Shown here piece by piece: positions 1 to 6,278 of a stretch of DNA of 11,152 bases (position 1 is the first letter of the stretch; the number at the start of each line of letters is the position of its first letter). This stretch comes from Bacillota bacterium (lineage in GTDB: Bacteria; Bacillota; Clostridia; Peptostreptococcales; Anaerovoracaceae), in assembly GCA_017549385.1 (NCBI GenBank), contig JAFYUX010000130.1:1-11152 (forward strand), given 5' to 3'. A model generated the notes under the pieces. It worked only from the letters and a program-made list of their open reading frames with translations. It had not been told where the DNA came from and ran no database searches. The translations under genes and the position numbers were made by a program.

Positions 1-60
1 CTTACAAAATTTCTGTACTATGTAGTTTTCAATGTGCCGTCCGCTACTTCAGCAGCGAAC
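1..60 (-). other. Probable rRNA operon leader, running off the left edge
   Basis: Read on the minus strand, this stretch follows a strong promoter and carries GGCACATTGAAAACTACATA (about 38-19), which resembles the conserved boxA-region sequence (TTGAAAACT) found upstream of 16S and 23S rRNA genes in Firmicutes. An inverted repeat, GTTCGCT/AGCGGAC (with one G-U pair), could form a leader hairpin like boxB. No mature rRNA sequence is inside the window, so which rRNA follows is not known. The identification rests on recalled family resemblance plus the tandem promoters; a tRNA cluster is the main alternative. Confidence 0.55.
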
Positions 61-66
61 TTGTTT

Positions 67-123
67 ATATTAACACGTCGTTTTCAACATGTCAACATCT
101 TTTTTAAAAAGTTTTTTCTTTTC
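67..123 (-). promoter_or_regulatory. Downstream tandem promoter (P2) with UP-like A-tract
   Basis: On the minus strand a perfect -35 TTGACA (90-95) is followed by a 17-nt spacer and a -10 TAATAT (67-72) preceded by TGT, an extended -10. Directly upstream of the -35 lies an A-rich tract (about 96-123), as in UP elements of rRNA promoters. Transcription would start near position 60 and leave the window to the left. Confidence 0.75.
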
Positions 124-158
124 GCTCACGACCATGTCGTTCAGCGGAAAGCTTTATC

Positions 159-212
159 AATTTAACACACAACGATTCACTCGTCAACTACTTTTTTTTA
201 ATTATTTTTTGT
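159..212 (-). promoter_or_regulatory. Upstream tandem promoter (P1) with UP-like A-tract
   Basis: On the minus strand a -35 TTGACG (182-187), a 17-nt spacer and a -10 TAAATT (159-164, preceded by TGT) form a promoter 92 bp upstream of P2. It has the same architecture, including an A-rich tract at about 188-212. Two similar promoters in tandem are typical of Bacillus and Clostridium rrn operons. The UP-like tract begins only about 10 nt after the hisA stop codon, and no clear terminator separates hisA from it. Confidence 0.65.
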
Positions 213-220
213 AGACAATA

Positions 221-1012
221 TTAAAGCACGATCTGCGTGTTTTTACAGTACTCTACTGCATCTGTATACTTGAGATTTCCCCCAAAGAGATCCAGAGCAC
301 TGCCTATCGTAACATCAAGTCTTCCCTGGCTTGCTTCATTTAAAAGTTCAAGGTCAGCAATACTTCTTACTCCACCGGCATATGTTACAGGAATACCCTG
401 CCAGCTTCCGATCAGTGACACCAGATTTCTGTCTATACCGGCAGACTTGCCTTCTACGTCAACTGCATGGATGAGGAACTCATCGCAATACTGCGAAAGC
501 ATATCTAGTACTTCGTGGGTAACCGCCACATCGGTAAACTTCTGCCATCTATCAGTTACTATATAATATGAATCTTCTTTTCTGCGACAGCTGAGATCTA
601 AAACAATATGTTCTTTTCCTACAGCTTCTACCAGTTTATTGAGATTGTCGTAATCAATTTTACCGTCACGGAAAACATATGACGTCACGATTACGTGGGA
701 AGCTCCCGCCTCGATAAATCCGGCAGCATTATCTGCATTCATACCTCCGCCAATCTGCATCCCCTTCGGGAAGGTGCCTAATGCAAGATATGCCTGCTTG
801 CAGTCCGCCTCGTAATATTCTGAGCCTACTGGATTGAGAAGAATAATGTGTCCGCCGGCAAGATTATCTTCCTTATATAATGAAGCATAATAATCGCCAT
901 TTCTGTCAGAGACAAAATTGTCAACGGAGTGGTTGCCGTTATCACGAAGGCTGCTGCCTACTATCTGTTTTACTTTTCCATTATGTATATCAATACAAGG
1001 TCTGAATTTCAT
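221..1012 (-). CDS. hisA: HisA, eukaryotic-type ProFAR isomerase
   Basis: Phosphoribosylformimino-5-aminoimidazole carboxamide ribotide isomerase: an Amadori rearrangement in histidine biosynthesis, in the cytoplasm, on a (beta/alpha)8 barrel. The 263-residue protein starts CIDIHNGKVKQIVG (residues 6-19, predicted catalytic Asp8). It also has QIGGGMN (86-92), VLDLSCR (137-143, second catalytic Asp139), HAVDVEG (182-188), YAGGVRS (211-217) and a phosphate-binding end, GSALDLFGGN (237-246). These blocks match yeast His6 and plant HISN3 much more closely than ordinary bacterial HisA: the KQIVG segment, VLDLSCR and SALDLFGGNL are hallmarks. The start chosen is the ATG at 1012, because AAAGGTG (1019-1025) sits 6 nt upstream; an in-frame GTG at 1021 is part of that Shine-Dalgarno sequence. 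No other his gene is adjacent. The family is clear; activity is inferred. Confidence 0.93.
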   Translation of the reverse strand: MKFRPCIDIHNGKVKQIVGSSLRDNGNHSVDNFVSDRNGDYYASLYKEDNLAGGHIILLNPVGSEYYEADCKQAYLALGTFPKGMQIGGGMNADNAAGFIEAGASHVIVTSYVFRDGKIDYDNLNKLVEAVGKEHIVLDLSCRRKEDSYYIVTDRWQKFTDVAVTHEVLDMLSQYCDEFLIHAVDVEGKSAGIDRNLVSLIGSWQGIPVTYAGGVRSIADLELLNEASQGRLDVTIGSALDLFGGNLKYTDAVEYCKNTQIVL

Positions 1013-1018
1013 TTTTAT

Positions 1019-1025
1019 CACCTTT
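1019..1025 (-). promoter_or_regulatory. Ribosome binding site fixing the hisA start
   Basis: Minus-strand AAAGGTG lies 6 nt before ATG at 1012. The GTG inside it is in frame and could be mistaken for a start three codons earlier, but it would then have no ribosome binding site of its own. Confidence 0.75.
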
Positions 1026-1077
1026 ATATAATTCGATATATTTATAATCTTTATGCCATAGAGGCTATATGCTCTAA

Positions 1078-1105
1078 ATTATACAATAAACCCCGGCATT
1101 GTTCA
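1078..1105 (-). promoter_or_regulatory. Candidate hisA promoter
   Basis: On the minus strand, TGAACA (1100-1105, four of six -35 matches), a 16-nt spacer and a perfect -10 TATAAT (1078-1083) lie about 65 bp before the hisA start. This is the best promoter match in the divergent intergenic region; found by eye only. Confidence 0.5.
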
Positions 1106-1114
1106 TCGCAAAAG

Positions 1115-1143
1115 TTCAATTTGTACCTTAATTATGGTAGAAT
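1115..1143 (+). promoter_or_regulatory. Candidate promoter for the methionine synthase genes
   Basis: On the plus strand TTCAAT (1115-1120), a 17-nt spacer and TAGAAT (1138-1143) preceded by TGG form a weak -35 with an extended -10. Start of transcription would be near 1150, leaving a short leader. I saw no S-box, T-box or cobalamin riboswitch motif in this region. Confidence 0.4.
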
Positions 1144-1177
1144 CCAAATTAATGATTATTAAGGACGAGAGTATAGT

Positions 1178-1888
1178 ATGAATAACTTCAAAATTAAAGC
1201 TGATAAAAACGAAGTCCTCCGGCTTCTCGGATATCAGGATTCTCTACCTGATCCTCTGGCTGACAGTCAGATCGATGCCTGCATTAAAAAGGTAGAAGAA
1301 CAACTTGATCCGAAATATGTATATAGAGTCTTTGATATAGAAAAGATTTCGTCAGCGGATGCTGTCGGTGGCGAAGGATTTTTTAGATACAGGCTGGCGG
1401 GTACCCATTTTTCATTTGAAGGAAACAGTGCTGATACTCTTCTGGGAGAATGTCATCAGTGTATTCTTCTGGCGGTGACGCTTGGCAGAAAAGCTGATTA
1501 TTTGCTTATGCAGGCGCAGGTCAGAAATATGGCGGGAGCAGTCATCACGGGATGCTGTGAAAATGCAGCTGTAGAAGATTATTGCAATCAGATAAATGAT
1601 TATCTTGAAAGCCAGTACCTGAAAGAAGGTCTTTATCTTACGGATAGATTCAGTCCTGGTTATGGCGACATGCCTATCGAATATCAGACAGAGTTATGTG
1701 AGATTTTAGATACTTACAAACTCATCGGACTTACTACAACTGTATCAGAAATACTTACACCTACGAAATCTATAACAGCGGTCATCGGCATATCCGATAA
1801 GCCACAGCCAAAGCGTATCACCGGCTGCGACAACTGCAAGATGCGAGACAGATGTCAGTTAAGACGAAATGGAACATTCTGCGGATAA
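1178..1888 (+). CDS. Free-standing methionine synthase reactivation-domain protein
   Basis: This 236-residue protein corresponds to the C-terminal activation (AdoMet-binding) domain of cobalamin-dependent methionine synthase. That domain allows an oxidised cob(II)alamin to be reduced and remethylated with S-adenosylmethionine. Visible signs are VTLGRKAD (100-107), an Ala/Gly/Cys-rich helix around 118-130, RFSPGYGD (157-164, matching the RxxPGY SAM-binding motif of MetH) and LTPTKSITAVIGIS (193-206). The C-terminus adds four cysteines, C217, C220, C226 and C235, not part of the E. coli MetH domain; they could bind zinc or an iron-sulfur cluster (inference). The ATG at 1178 follows AAGGACGAG (1161-1169). 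The gene lies 90 bp upstream of the metH lacking this domain. The arrangement is comparable to Thermotoga maritima TM0268/TM0269, where MetH and its reactivation domain are separate proteins. Confidence 0.88.
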   Translation: MNNFKIKADKNEVLRLLGYQDSLPDPLADSQIDACIKKVEEQLDPKYVYRVFDIEKISSADAVGGEGFFRYRLAGTHFSFEGNSADTLLGECHQCILLAVTLGRKADYLLMQAQVRNMAGAVITGCCENAAVEDYCNQINDYLESQYLKEGLYLTDRFSPGYGDMPIEYQTELCEILDTYKLIGLTTTVSEILTPTKSITAVIGISDKPQPKRITGCDNCKMRDRCQLRRNGTFCG

Positions 1889-1964
1889 AATGTTAAATTC
1901 CTTAGCGCATCGTATGTAGATTTAAACGAATACATTTTTCGCGCAGATTATATATAAAGAAAGA

Positions 1965-1981
1965 AAAGGTAAATAAAAGTG
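1965..1981 (+). promoter_or_regulatory. Ribosome binding site and GTG start of metH
   Basis: AAAGG at 1965-1969 lies 9 nt before the GTG at 1979-1981. No ATG in frame nearby has a better site, and the GTG start gives a normal N-terminus for the homocysteine methyltransferase domain. Confidence 0.7.
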
Positions 1982-4396
1982 AAATCTATCAATTTTGCAA
2001 ACAATCCTGCTTCAGCCGGCAGGTTTATATTCCTGGATGGTGCCATGGGCACAATGCTCCAGCAGAGCGGCCTCAAGCTTGGAGAAAGACCAGAAACACT
2101 CTGCATCACTGAACCAGATGCTATCAAGGCCGTTCATCAGCAGTATATCGACAGCGGTTCAAACATCGTGTATGCAAACACATTTGGTGCAAATGCTCAC
2201 AAGCTTGCAGGCACAGGTTACGGTGTTGACGAAGTCATCACAGCGGCAATTAAAGTTGCAAAGGAAGTGTGCGGCGACAAGGCAAAGGTTGCATTAGACA
2301 TCGGGCCTATCGGTGAAATGCTTGAGCCATACGGTACTCTCAGCTTTGAAGGCGCTTACGATATATTTAAGGAAATGATTATCAGCGGTGTTGCTGCAGG
2401 AGCTGACCTTGTAGTATTTGAAACTATGTCAGATCTTTACGAAGTAAAGGCGGCTGTACTTGCGGCAAAAGAAAACTGCGACCTTCCAGTAATGGTAACT
2501 ATGTCATTTGAAAAGAGCGGTCGTACATTTACAGGTTGCTGTGTAGAATCTATGGCATATGTACTTGAAGGTCTCGGTGTAGATGCTATGGGTATCAACT
2601 GTTCTCTCGGTCCTTCAGAAATCCTTCCGATTGCCCGCAGACTCTCAGAATGCACAGACCTCCCTATCGTGGTTAAGGCAAACGCCGGTCTTCCTGATCC
2701 TGCAACTGGACTCTACAACGTATCTCCAGAAGAATTTGGCCAGCTCATGGAAGAATTCGCAGAAACAGGAATGCTCTATGTAGGCGGCTGCTGCGGTACA
2801 AGCCCAGACTACATCCGCGCTCTGGTAGACCACCTTTCCGACAGGTCCTCTGTCACAGATAAAACAAAAGCTAAAAAAAGCGTTGTCTGCACACCAACTG
2901 GTGTGGTTGAAATCGACAGAGTAAGAGTAATCGGCGAACGTATCAACCCTACTGGCAAAAGGCGTTTCAAGCAGGCTCTTATCGAAAATGATATCGACTA
3001 TATTCTCAACCAGGCTATCGAACAGATGGAAGCTGGAGCTGACATCCTGGATGTAAACGTTGGTCTCCCGGAAATCAACGAACCAGAAATGATGATTAGA
3101 GTTGTAAAAGAACTCCAGGCAGTAATCGATATTCCTCTTCAGATTGACTCTTCTGATCCAAAGGCTATTGAAGCCGGCCTCAGAGTATGCAACGGCAAGC
3201 CAATCGTTAACTCCGTTAACGGCGAAGCGGAAGTTTTGGAGACTATTCTCCCGCTGGTTAAAAAATATGGCGCATCTGTAGTTGGTCTCACACTTGACTC
3301 AAAGGGTATCCCTGCAAAAGCAGAAGAACGTTTTGCTATTGCAAAGCGTATCGTGGATAAAGCTACAGAAATGGGCATCCCAAAAGAAGATATCTACATC
3401 GACTGTCTCACTCTCACAGTTTCTGCTCAACAGGCAGAAGCAGCAGAGACTCTCAAAGCAGTACGCATGGTAAAAGAACAGCTAGGTGTTAAGACAGTTC
3501 TCGGCGTTTCAAATATTTCATTCGGTCTCCCTTACAGAGATCTCATCAACCATTCATTCCTGACTCTTGCCATGGGTAGCGGTCTCGACCTCCCTATCAT
3601 CAATCCAAATGCAGAGTCTATGATGAATGCAGTAATGGCTTTCAACGTTCTCAACAACGTGGACAAAGACAGCGCAGCATACATCGAAAAGTTTGCAAAC
3701 TACACTCCTGCATCTGCAGTTCCTGCAACAAATACTTCTGCTGCGACGGCTTCGCCGACAGGTAGTTCACCACAGGTTGGCACTGTTGAACACGCTATCC
3801 AGAAGGGACTTAAAGAAGAAGCTGTAACTTCAGTTACTAAGCTTCTGGAAACAGAAACAGAACTCACTGTAATCGATAAGTACCTCATTCCTGCTCTTGA
3901 CCGTGTTGGGATCCAGTTTGAAAAAGGACAGCTTTTCCTTCCGCAGCTTCTCAATGCTGCTGCGGCAGCAAGCGAAGCTTTCGAAGTTATCAAAACAAGA
4001 ATCGCAGCTAAGGGTAGCGAAACAGTTTCAAAGGGTAAAATCATCCTTGCTACTGTTAAAGGGGACATTCACGATATCGGTAAAAATATCGTAAAGGTAA
4101 TCCTGGAAAACTACGGTTACACAGTAATCGATCTGGGCAAGGACGTTGATCCTGCTGTTGTTGTAGAGACAGCAATCCAAGAAGATGTAAAGCTTATCGG
4201 TCTTTCTGCACTTATGACTACTACTCTCGGCAGCATGGAAGATACTATCAAGGCTCTTAGAGAAAGTGGCCATGACTGCAAGGTTATGGTTGGTGGTGCC
4301 GTACTTACTGAAGATTATTCTCAGGAAATGGGTGCTGACTACTATGCACGCAATGCAAAAGAAGGCGCTGATGTTGCAAAGATCGTACTTGGTTAA
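1979..4396 (+). CDS. metH: Cobalamin-dependent methionine synthase without activation domain
   Basis: Transfers the methyl group of 5-methyltetrahydrofolate to homocysteine through methylcobalamin; cytoplasmic. Three modules are visible in 805 residues. The homocysteine S-methyltransferase barrel (about 12-290) has DGAMGTML (20-27) and zinc ligands Cys208 (GINCS) and Cys271-Cys272 (GGCCG). The pterin-binding barrel (about 312-565) has ERINPTGKRR (320-329), ADILDVNVG (354-362) and LQIDSSDP (387-394). The cobalamin module (about 600-805) has a helical cap, then DIHDIGKNI (696-704) with lower axial ligand His698, GLSALMTTT (741-749) and VGGA (771-774). An Ala/Thr/Ser/Pro-rich linker (576-601) joins modules two and three. 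E. coli MetH has 1227 residues; the missing C-terminal activation domain is encoded by the gene upstream. The two genes are probably one operon, and the unit ends at a strong terminator. Confidence 0.96.
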   Translation: MKSINFANNPASAGRFIFLDGAMGTMLQQSGLKLGERPETLCITEPDAIKAVHQQYIDSGSNIVYANTFGANAHKLAGTGYGVDEVITAAIKVAKEVCGDKAKVALDIGPIGEMLEPYGTLSFEGAYDIFKEMIISGVAAGADLVVFETMSDLYEVKAAVLAAKENCDLPVMVTMSFEKSGRTFTGCCVESMAYVLEGLGVDAMGINCSLGPSEILPIARRLSECTDLPIVVKANAGLPDPATGLYNVSPEEFGQLMEEFAETGMLYVGGCCGTSPDYIRALVDHLSDRSSVTDKTKAKKSVVCTPTGVVEIDRVRVIGERINPTGKRRFKQALIENDIDYILNQAIEQMEAGADILDVNVGLPEINEPEMMIRVVKELQAVIDIPLQIDSSDPKAIEAGLRVCNGKPIVNSVNGEAEVLETILPLVKKYGASVVGLTLDSKGIPAKAEERFAIAKRIVDKATEMGIPKEDIYIDCLTLTVSAQQAEAAETLKAVRMVKEQLGVKTVLGVSNISFGLPYRDLINHSFLTLAMGSGLDLPIINPNAESMMNAVMAFNVLNNVDKDSAAYIEKFANYTPASAVPATNTSAATASPTGSSPQVGTVEHAIQKGLKEEAVTSVTKLLETETELTVIDKYLIPALDRVGIQFEKGQLFLPQLLNAAAAASEAFEVIKTRIAAKGSETVSKGKIILATVKGDIHDIGKNIVKVILENYGYTVIDLGKDVDPAVVVETAIQEDVKLIGLSALMTTTLGSMEDTIKALRESGHDCKVMVGGAVLTEDYSQEMGADYYARNAKEGADVAKIVLG

Positions 4397-4400
4397 AAAG

Positions 4401-4440
4401 AAAGCCGCTACGGAAAATCCGTAGCGGCTTTTGTTTTTTT
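4401..4440. terminator. Bidirectional Rho-independent terminator between metH and gap
   Basis: A 13-bp perfect stem, AAGCCGCTACGGA (4402-4414) with its complement (4418-4430), has a 3-nt loop and is followed on the plus strand by TTTTGTTTTTTT. On the minus strand the same stem is followed by TTTCTTTTT. It can therefore stop both metH (plus) and the convergent gap gene (minus). Confidence 0.95.
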
Positions 4441-4448
4441 AATATGGT

Positions 4449-4463
4449 GATCGCGGAGCGATC
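4449..4463 (-). other. Small hairpin after the gap stop codon
   Basis: GATCGC (4449-4454) and GCGATC (4458-4463) form a perfect 6-bp stem with a 3-nt loop, 11 nt beyond the gap stop codon. There is no T-run directly after it on the minus strand, so it is not itself a terminator. It could protect the 3' end of gap mRNA; that role is a guess. Confidence 0.5.
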
Positions 4464-4474
4464 GGAACTGAATA

Positions 4475-5500
4475 CTAAGCGTTATCTACGCTGTACATGT
4501 GTTCCGCGAGTTCGAGGATCTTCTTTGAGTAACCCCATTCGTTGTCGTACCATGCGATGATCTTTACGAACTTGTCGTTGAGCATGATACCTGCAGTTGC
4601 ATCAAATGTAGATGTGCAGTTTTCGCCAATGATGTCAGTAGAAACGATCTTATCTTCTGTGTAAGCGAGGATACCCTTGAGTTCGCCTTCTGATGCTTCT
4701 TTCATCTTTAAGCAGATGTCATCGTAAGTAGTAGCTGTTTCGAGTTCTACAGAGAGGTCTACTAATGAAACGTCAGCTGTAGGGATACGAATAGCCATAC
4801 CTGTGAGCTTGCCTTCGAGTTCTGGGATAACACGAGCTACAGCCTTTGCTGCACCAGTTGTTGTAGGGATGATGTTACCGATAACAGAACGGCCTCTTCT
4901 CCAGTCCTTCATTGAACGTGCGTCTACAGTCTTCTGGGAAGCAGTAGCTGCGTGGATAGTAGACATGAGACCCTGCTTGATGCCGTAGTTGTCGTGGAGA
5001 ACCTTAACTACAGGAGCGAGACAGTTTGTTGTGCATGATGCGTTAGATACAACGTCCATATCTGCCTTGTAGTCCTTGTGGTTTACGCCAACAACGAAAG
5101 TTGGAGTTTCCTTGTCCTTTGCAGGAGCAGTGATGATAACCTTTTTAGCACCACCTTCGATGTGAACCATAGACTTTTCAGTAGTAGTGTAGCTGCCTGT
5201 ACCTTCGATTACGTAGTCAGCGCCATACTTACCCCATGGAATAGGTGTGATACCTTCGATAACCGGTACCTTTGTGCCGTTAATCACGAGACCCTTTTCT
5301 TCGCCTTCTACATAAGTACCGAGAGTACCGTTGAAGCGACCGAATACTGTGTCATACTTAATCATGTATGCCATGTAATCAAGATCTACGTTACGATAGT
5401 TGATAGCAGCGATTTCAAACTTTTCAGGTTCAGCCGCTGCAATTCTTACGATAAGTCTGCTGATACGACCAAATCCGTTGATACCGATTCTGATTGCCAT
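4475..5500 (-). CDS. gap: Glyceraldehyde-3-phosphate dehydrogenase (type I, phosphorylating)
   Basis: Oxidises glyceraldehyde 3-phosphate to 1,3-bisphosphoglycerate in glycolysis; cytoplasmic tetramer. The 341-residue length is normal. It has the Rossmann start INGFGRI (7-13), the active-site motif SNASCTTNC (152-160) with catalytic Cys156, His183 in TIHAAT, the S-loop region KTVDARSMKDWRRGR (190-204), and the usual C-terminal WYDNEWGYS. The segment after the second beta strand is odd: the usual AIND, whose Asp binds the adenosine ribose of NAD, is replaced by AINYRN (32-37), and one residue is inserted relative to E. coli GapA. This could shift coenzyme choice toward NADP (inference). The ATG at 5500 has AAAGGAGA (5506-5513) before it. 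The gene stands alone between its own promoter and terminator. Confidence 0.96.
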   Translation of the reverse strand: MAIRIGINGFGRISRLIVRIAAAEPEKFEIAAINYRNVDLDYMAYMIKYDTVFGRFNGTLGTYVEGEEKGLVINGTKVPVIEGITPIPWGKYGADYVIEGTGSYTTTEKSMVHIEGGAKKVIITAPAKDKETPTFVVGVNHKDYKADMDVVSNASCTTNCLAPVVKVLHDNYGIKQGLMSTIHAATASQKTVDARSMKDWRRGRSVIGNIIPTTTGAAKAVARVIPELEGKLTGMAIRIPTADVSLVDLSVELETATTYDDICLKMKEASEGELKGILAYTEDKIVSTDIIGENCTSTFDATAGIMLNDKFVKIIAWYDNEWGYSKKILELAEHMYSVDNA

Positions 5501-5555
5501 TTTCGTCTCCTTTTTTTATATGCTCTATGAAAATTTTAAATAGATTACCATGTTT

Positions 5556-5584
5556 ATTTTAGCACAGCACCATACATTAGTCTA
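5556..5584 (-). promoter_or_regulatory. gap promoter
   Basis: On the minus strand TAGACT (5579-5584, four of six -35 matches), a 17-nt spacer and TAAAAT (5556-5561) preceded by TGC make an extended -10 promoter. The predicted start lies about 50 nt before the gap ATG. Confidence 0.65.
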
Positions 5585-5650
5585 TTTTAACGCCTATGTT
5601 TTTAATTAAAAAATTAACTGTTTGTTTACAGCTGTCATTGAAATTTCAAT

Positions 5651-5684
5651 AAAAATACCGCTGCAGTATCATAACTGCAGCGGT
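5651..5684 (-). terminator. Rho-independent terminator of the nrdDG operon
   Basis: An 11-bp perfect stem, ACCGCTGCAGT (5657-5667) with ACTGCAGCGGT (5674-5684) and a 6-nt loop, starts 6 nt after the nrdG stop codon. On the minus strand it is followed by ATTTTTATT. The plus-strand side is also T-rich, but no plus-strand gene ends here. Confidence 0.88.
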
Positions 5685-5690
5685 TTGTTT

Positions 5691-6278
5691 TTAAAGCGGA
5701 ATATCCCATTTATCTGAAATAAATGGTGTCACCTTTCCGGTCTTACGTGTCTTTACCAGATCAATAAATCTCTGGTTGCGGCTGCCTCGAAACTCGAGAG
5801 TGAGATCGCGCTGTGCCATAACAAAAGGACCATCCACAAGCTTGTCGGCTACTTCCAAAAGATGACCGATGGCTTTGTCTTCTGATGACATTTCCAGAAG
5901 TTTCTCATATGTGTAGCCGGAATAGATCATAAGGTCAAGTCCTCTGGCTTTTGCTTCGTCAGCAATAGGAACCAGGGCAGCCGCCTGTGACATTGGCTCG
6001 CCGCCACTAATTGTCATTCCATCAATCAGCGAGTCAGAATCAAGAGTTGCTCTAATTCTTTCAAGAGCTTCCTCAACTGATATAAGAGTACCCCCTTCGA
6101 AATCGTGAGTCTGAGGATTGTGGCATCCCGGACATTTATGAGGACATCCCTGTACAAACAGGACATATCTCATACCTGGTCCATCTACCACCGACTCGTC
6201 AATTACTCCTGACAGTCTAAGCTGAAGTTCTGACTGAGATGCTGATTCGCCGGAGCGGAGCTCTGCTGAGATTGACAT
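5691..6278 (-). CDS. nrdG: Anaerobic ribonucleotide reductase activating protein (radical SAM)
   Basis: Activase of NrdD: it uses a [4Fe-4S] cluster and S-adenosylmethionine to abstract hydrogen from the NrdD glycine, forming the glycyl radical. The cluster motif CPHKCPGC gives Cys45, Cys49 and Cys52 (CX3CX2C), followed by HNPQTHDF, and the SAM-binding TISGGEP is at 89-95. VVDGPGMRYVLFVQGC before the cluster matches the NrdG/PflA-type N-terminus. At 195 residues it is slightly longer than most NrdG proteins because of about 20 Ser/Glu-rich N-terminal residues. The ATG at 6278 directly abuts the TAA of nrdD, and GGGAG (6285-6289) lies 6 nt upstream inside the nrdD end, so translation is probably coupled. 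Function is well supported by family and position. Confidence 0.96.
   Translation of the reverse strand: MSISAELRSGESASQSELQLRLSGVIDESVVDGPGMRYVLFVQGCPHKCPGCHNPQTHDFEGGTLISVEEALERIRATLDSDSLIDGMTISGGEPMSQAAALVPIADEAKARGLDLMIYSGYTYEKLLEMSSEDKAIGHLLEVADKLVDGPFVMAQRDLTLEFRGSRNQRFIDLVKTRKTGKVTPFISDKWDIPL

Noticed and set aside
929..1162. Plus-strand open frame of 77 codons across the hisA start region
   Set aside because: It overlaps the hisA 5' end and both divergent promoters and has no ribosome binding site or plausible protein composition.
1889..1978. A second promoter or riboswitch directly before metH
   Set aside because: Only weak -10-like TATATAAA sequences without a matching -35, and no SAM, cobalamin or T-box motif. 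Co-transcription with the upstream gene is the simpler reading.
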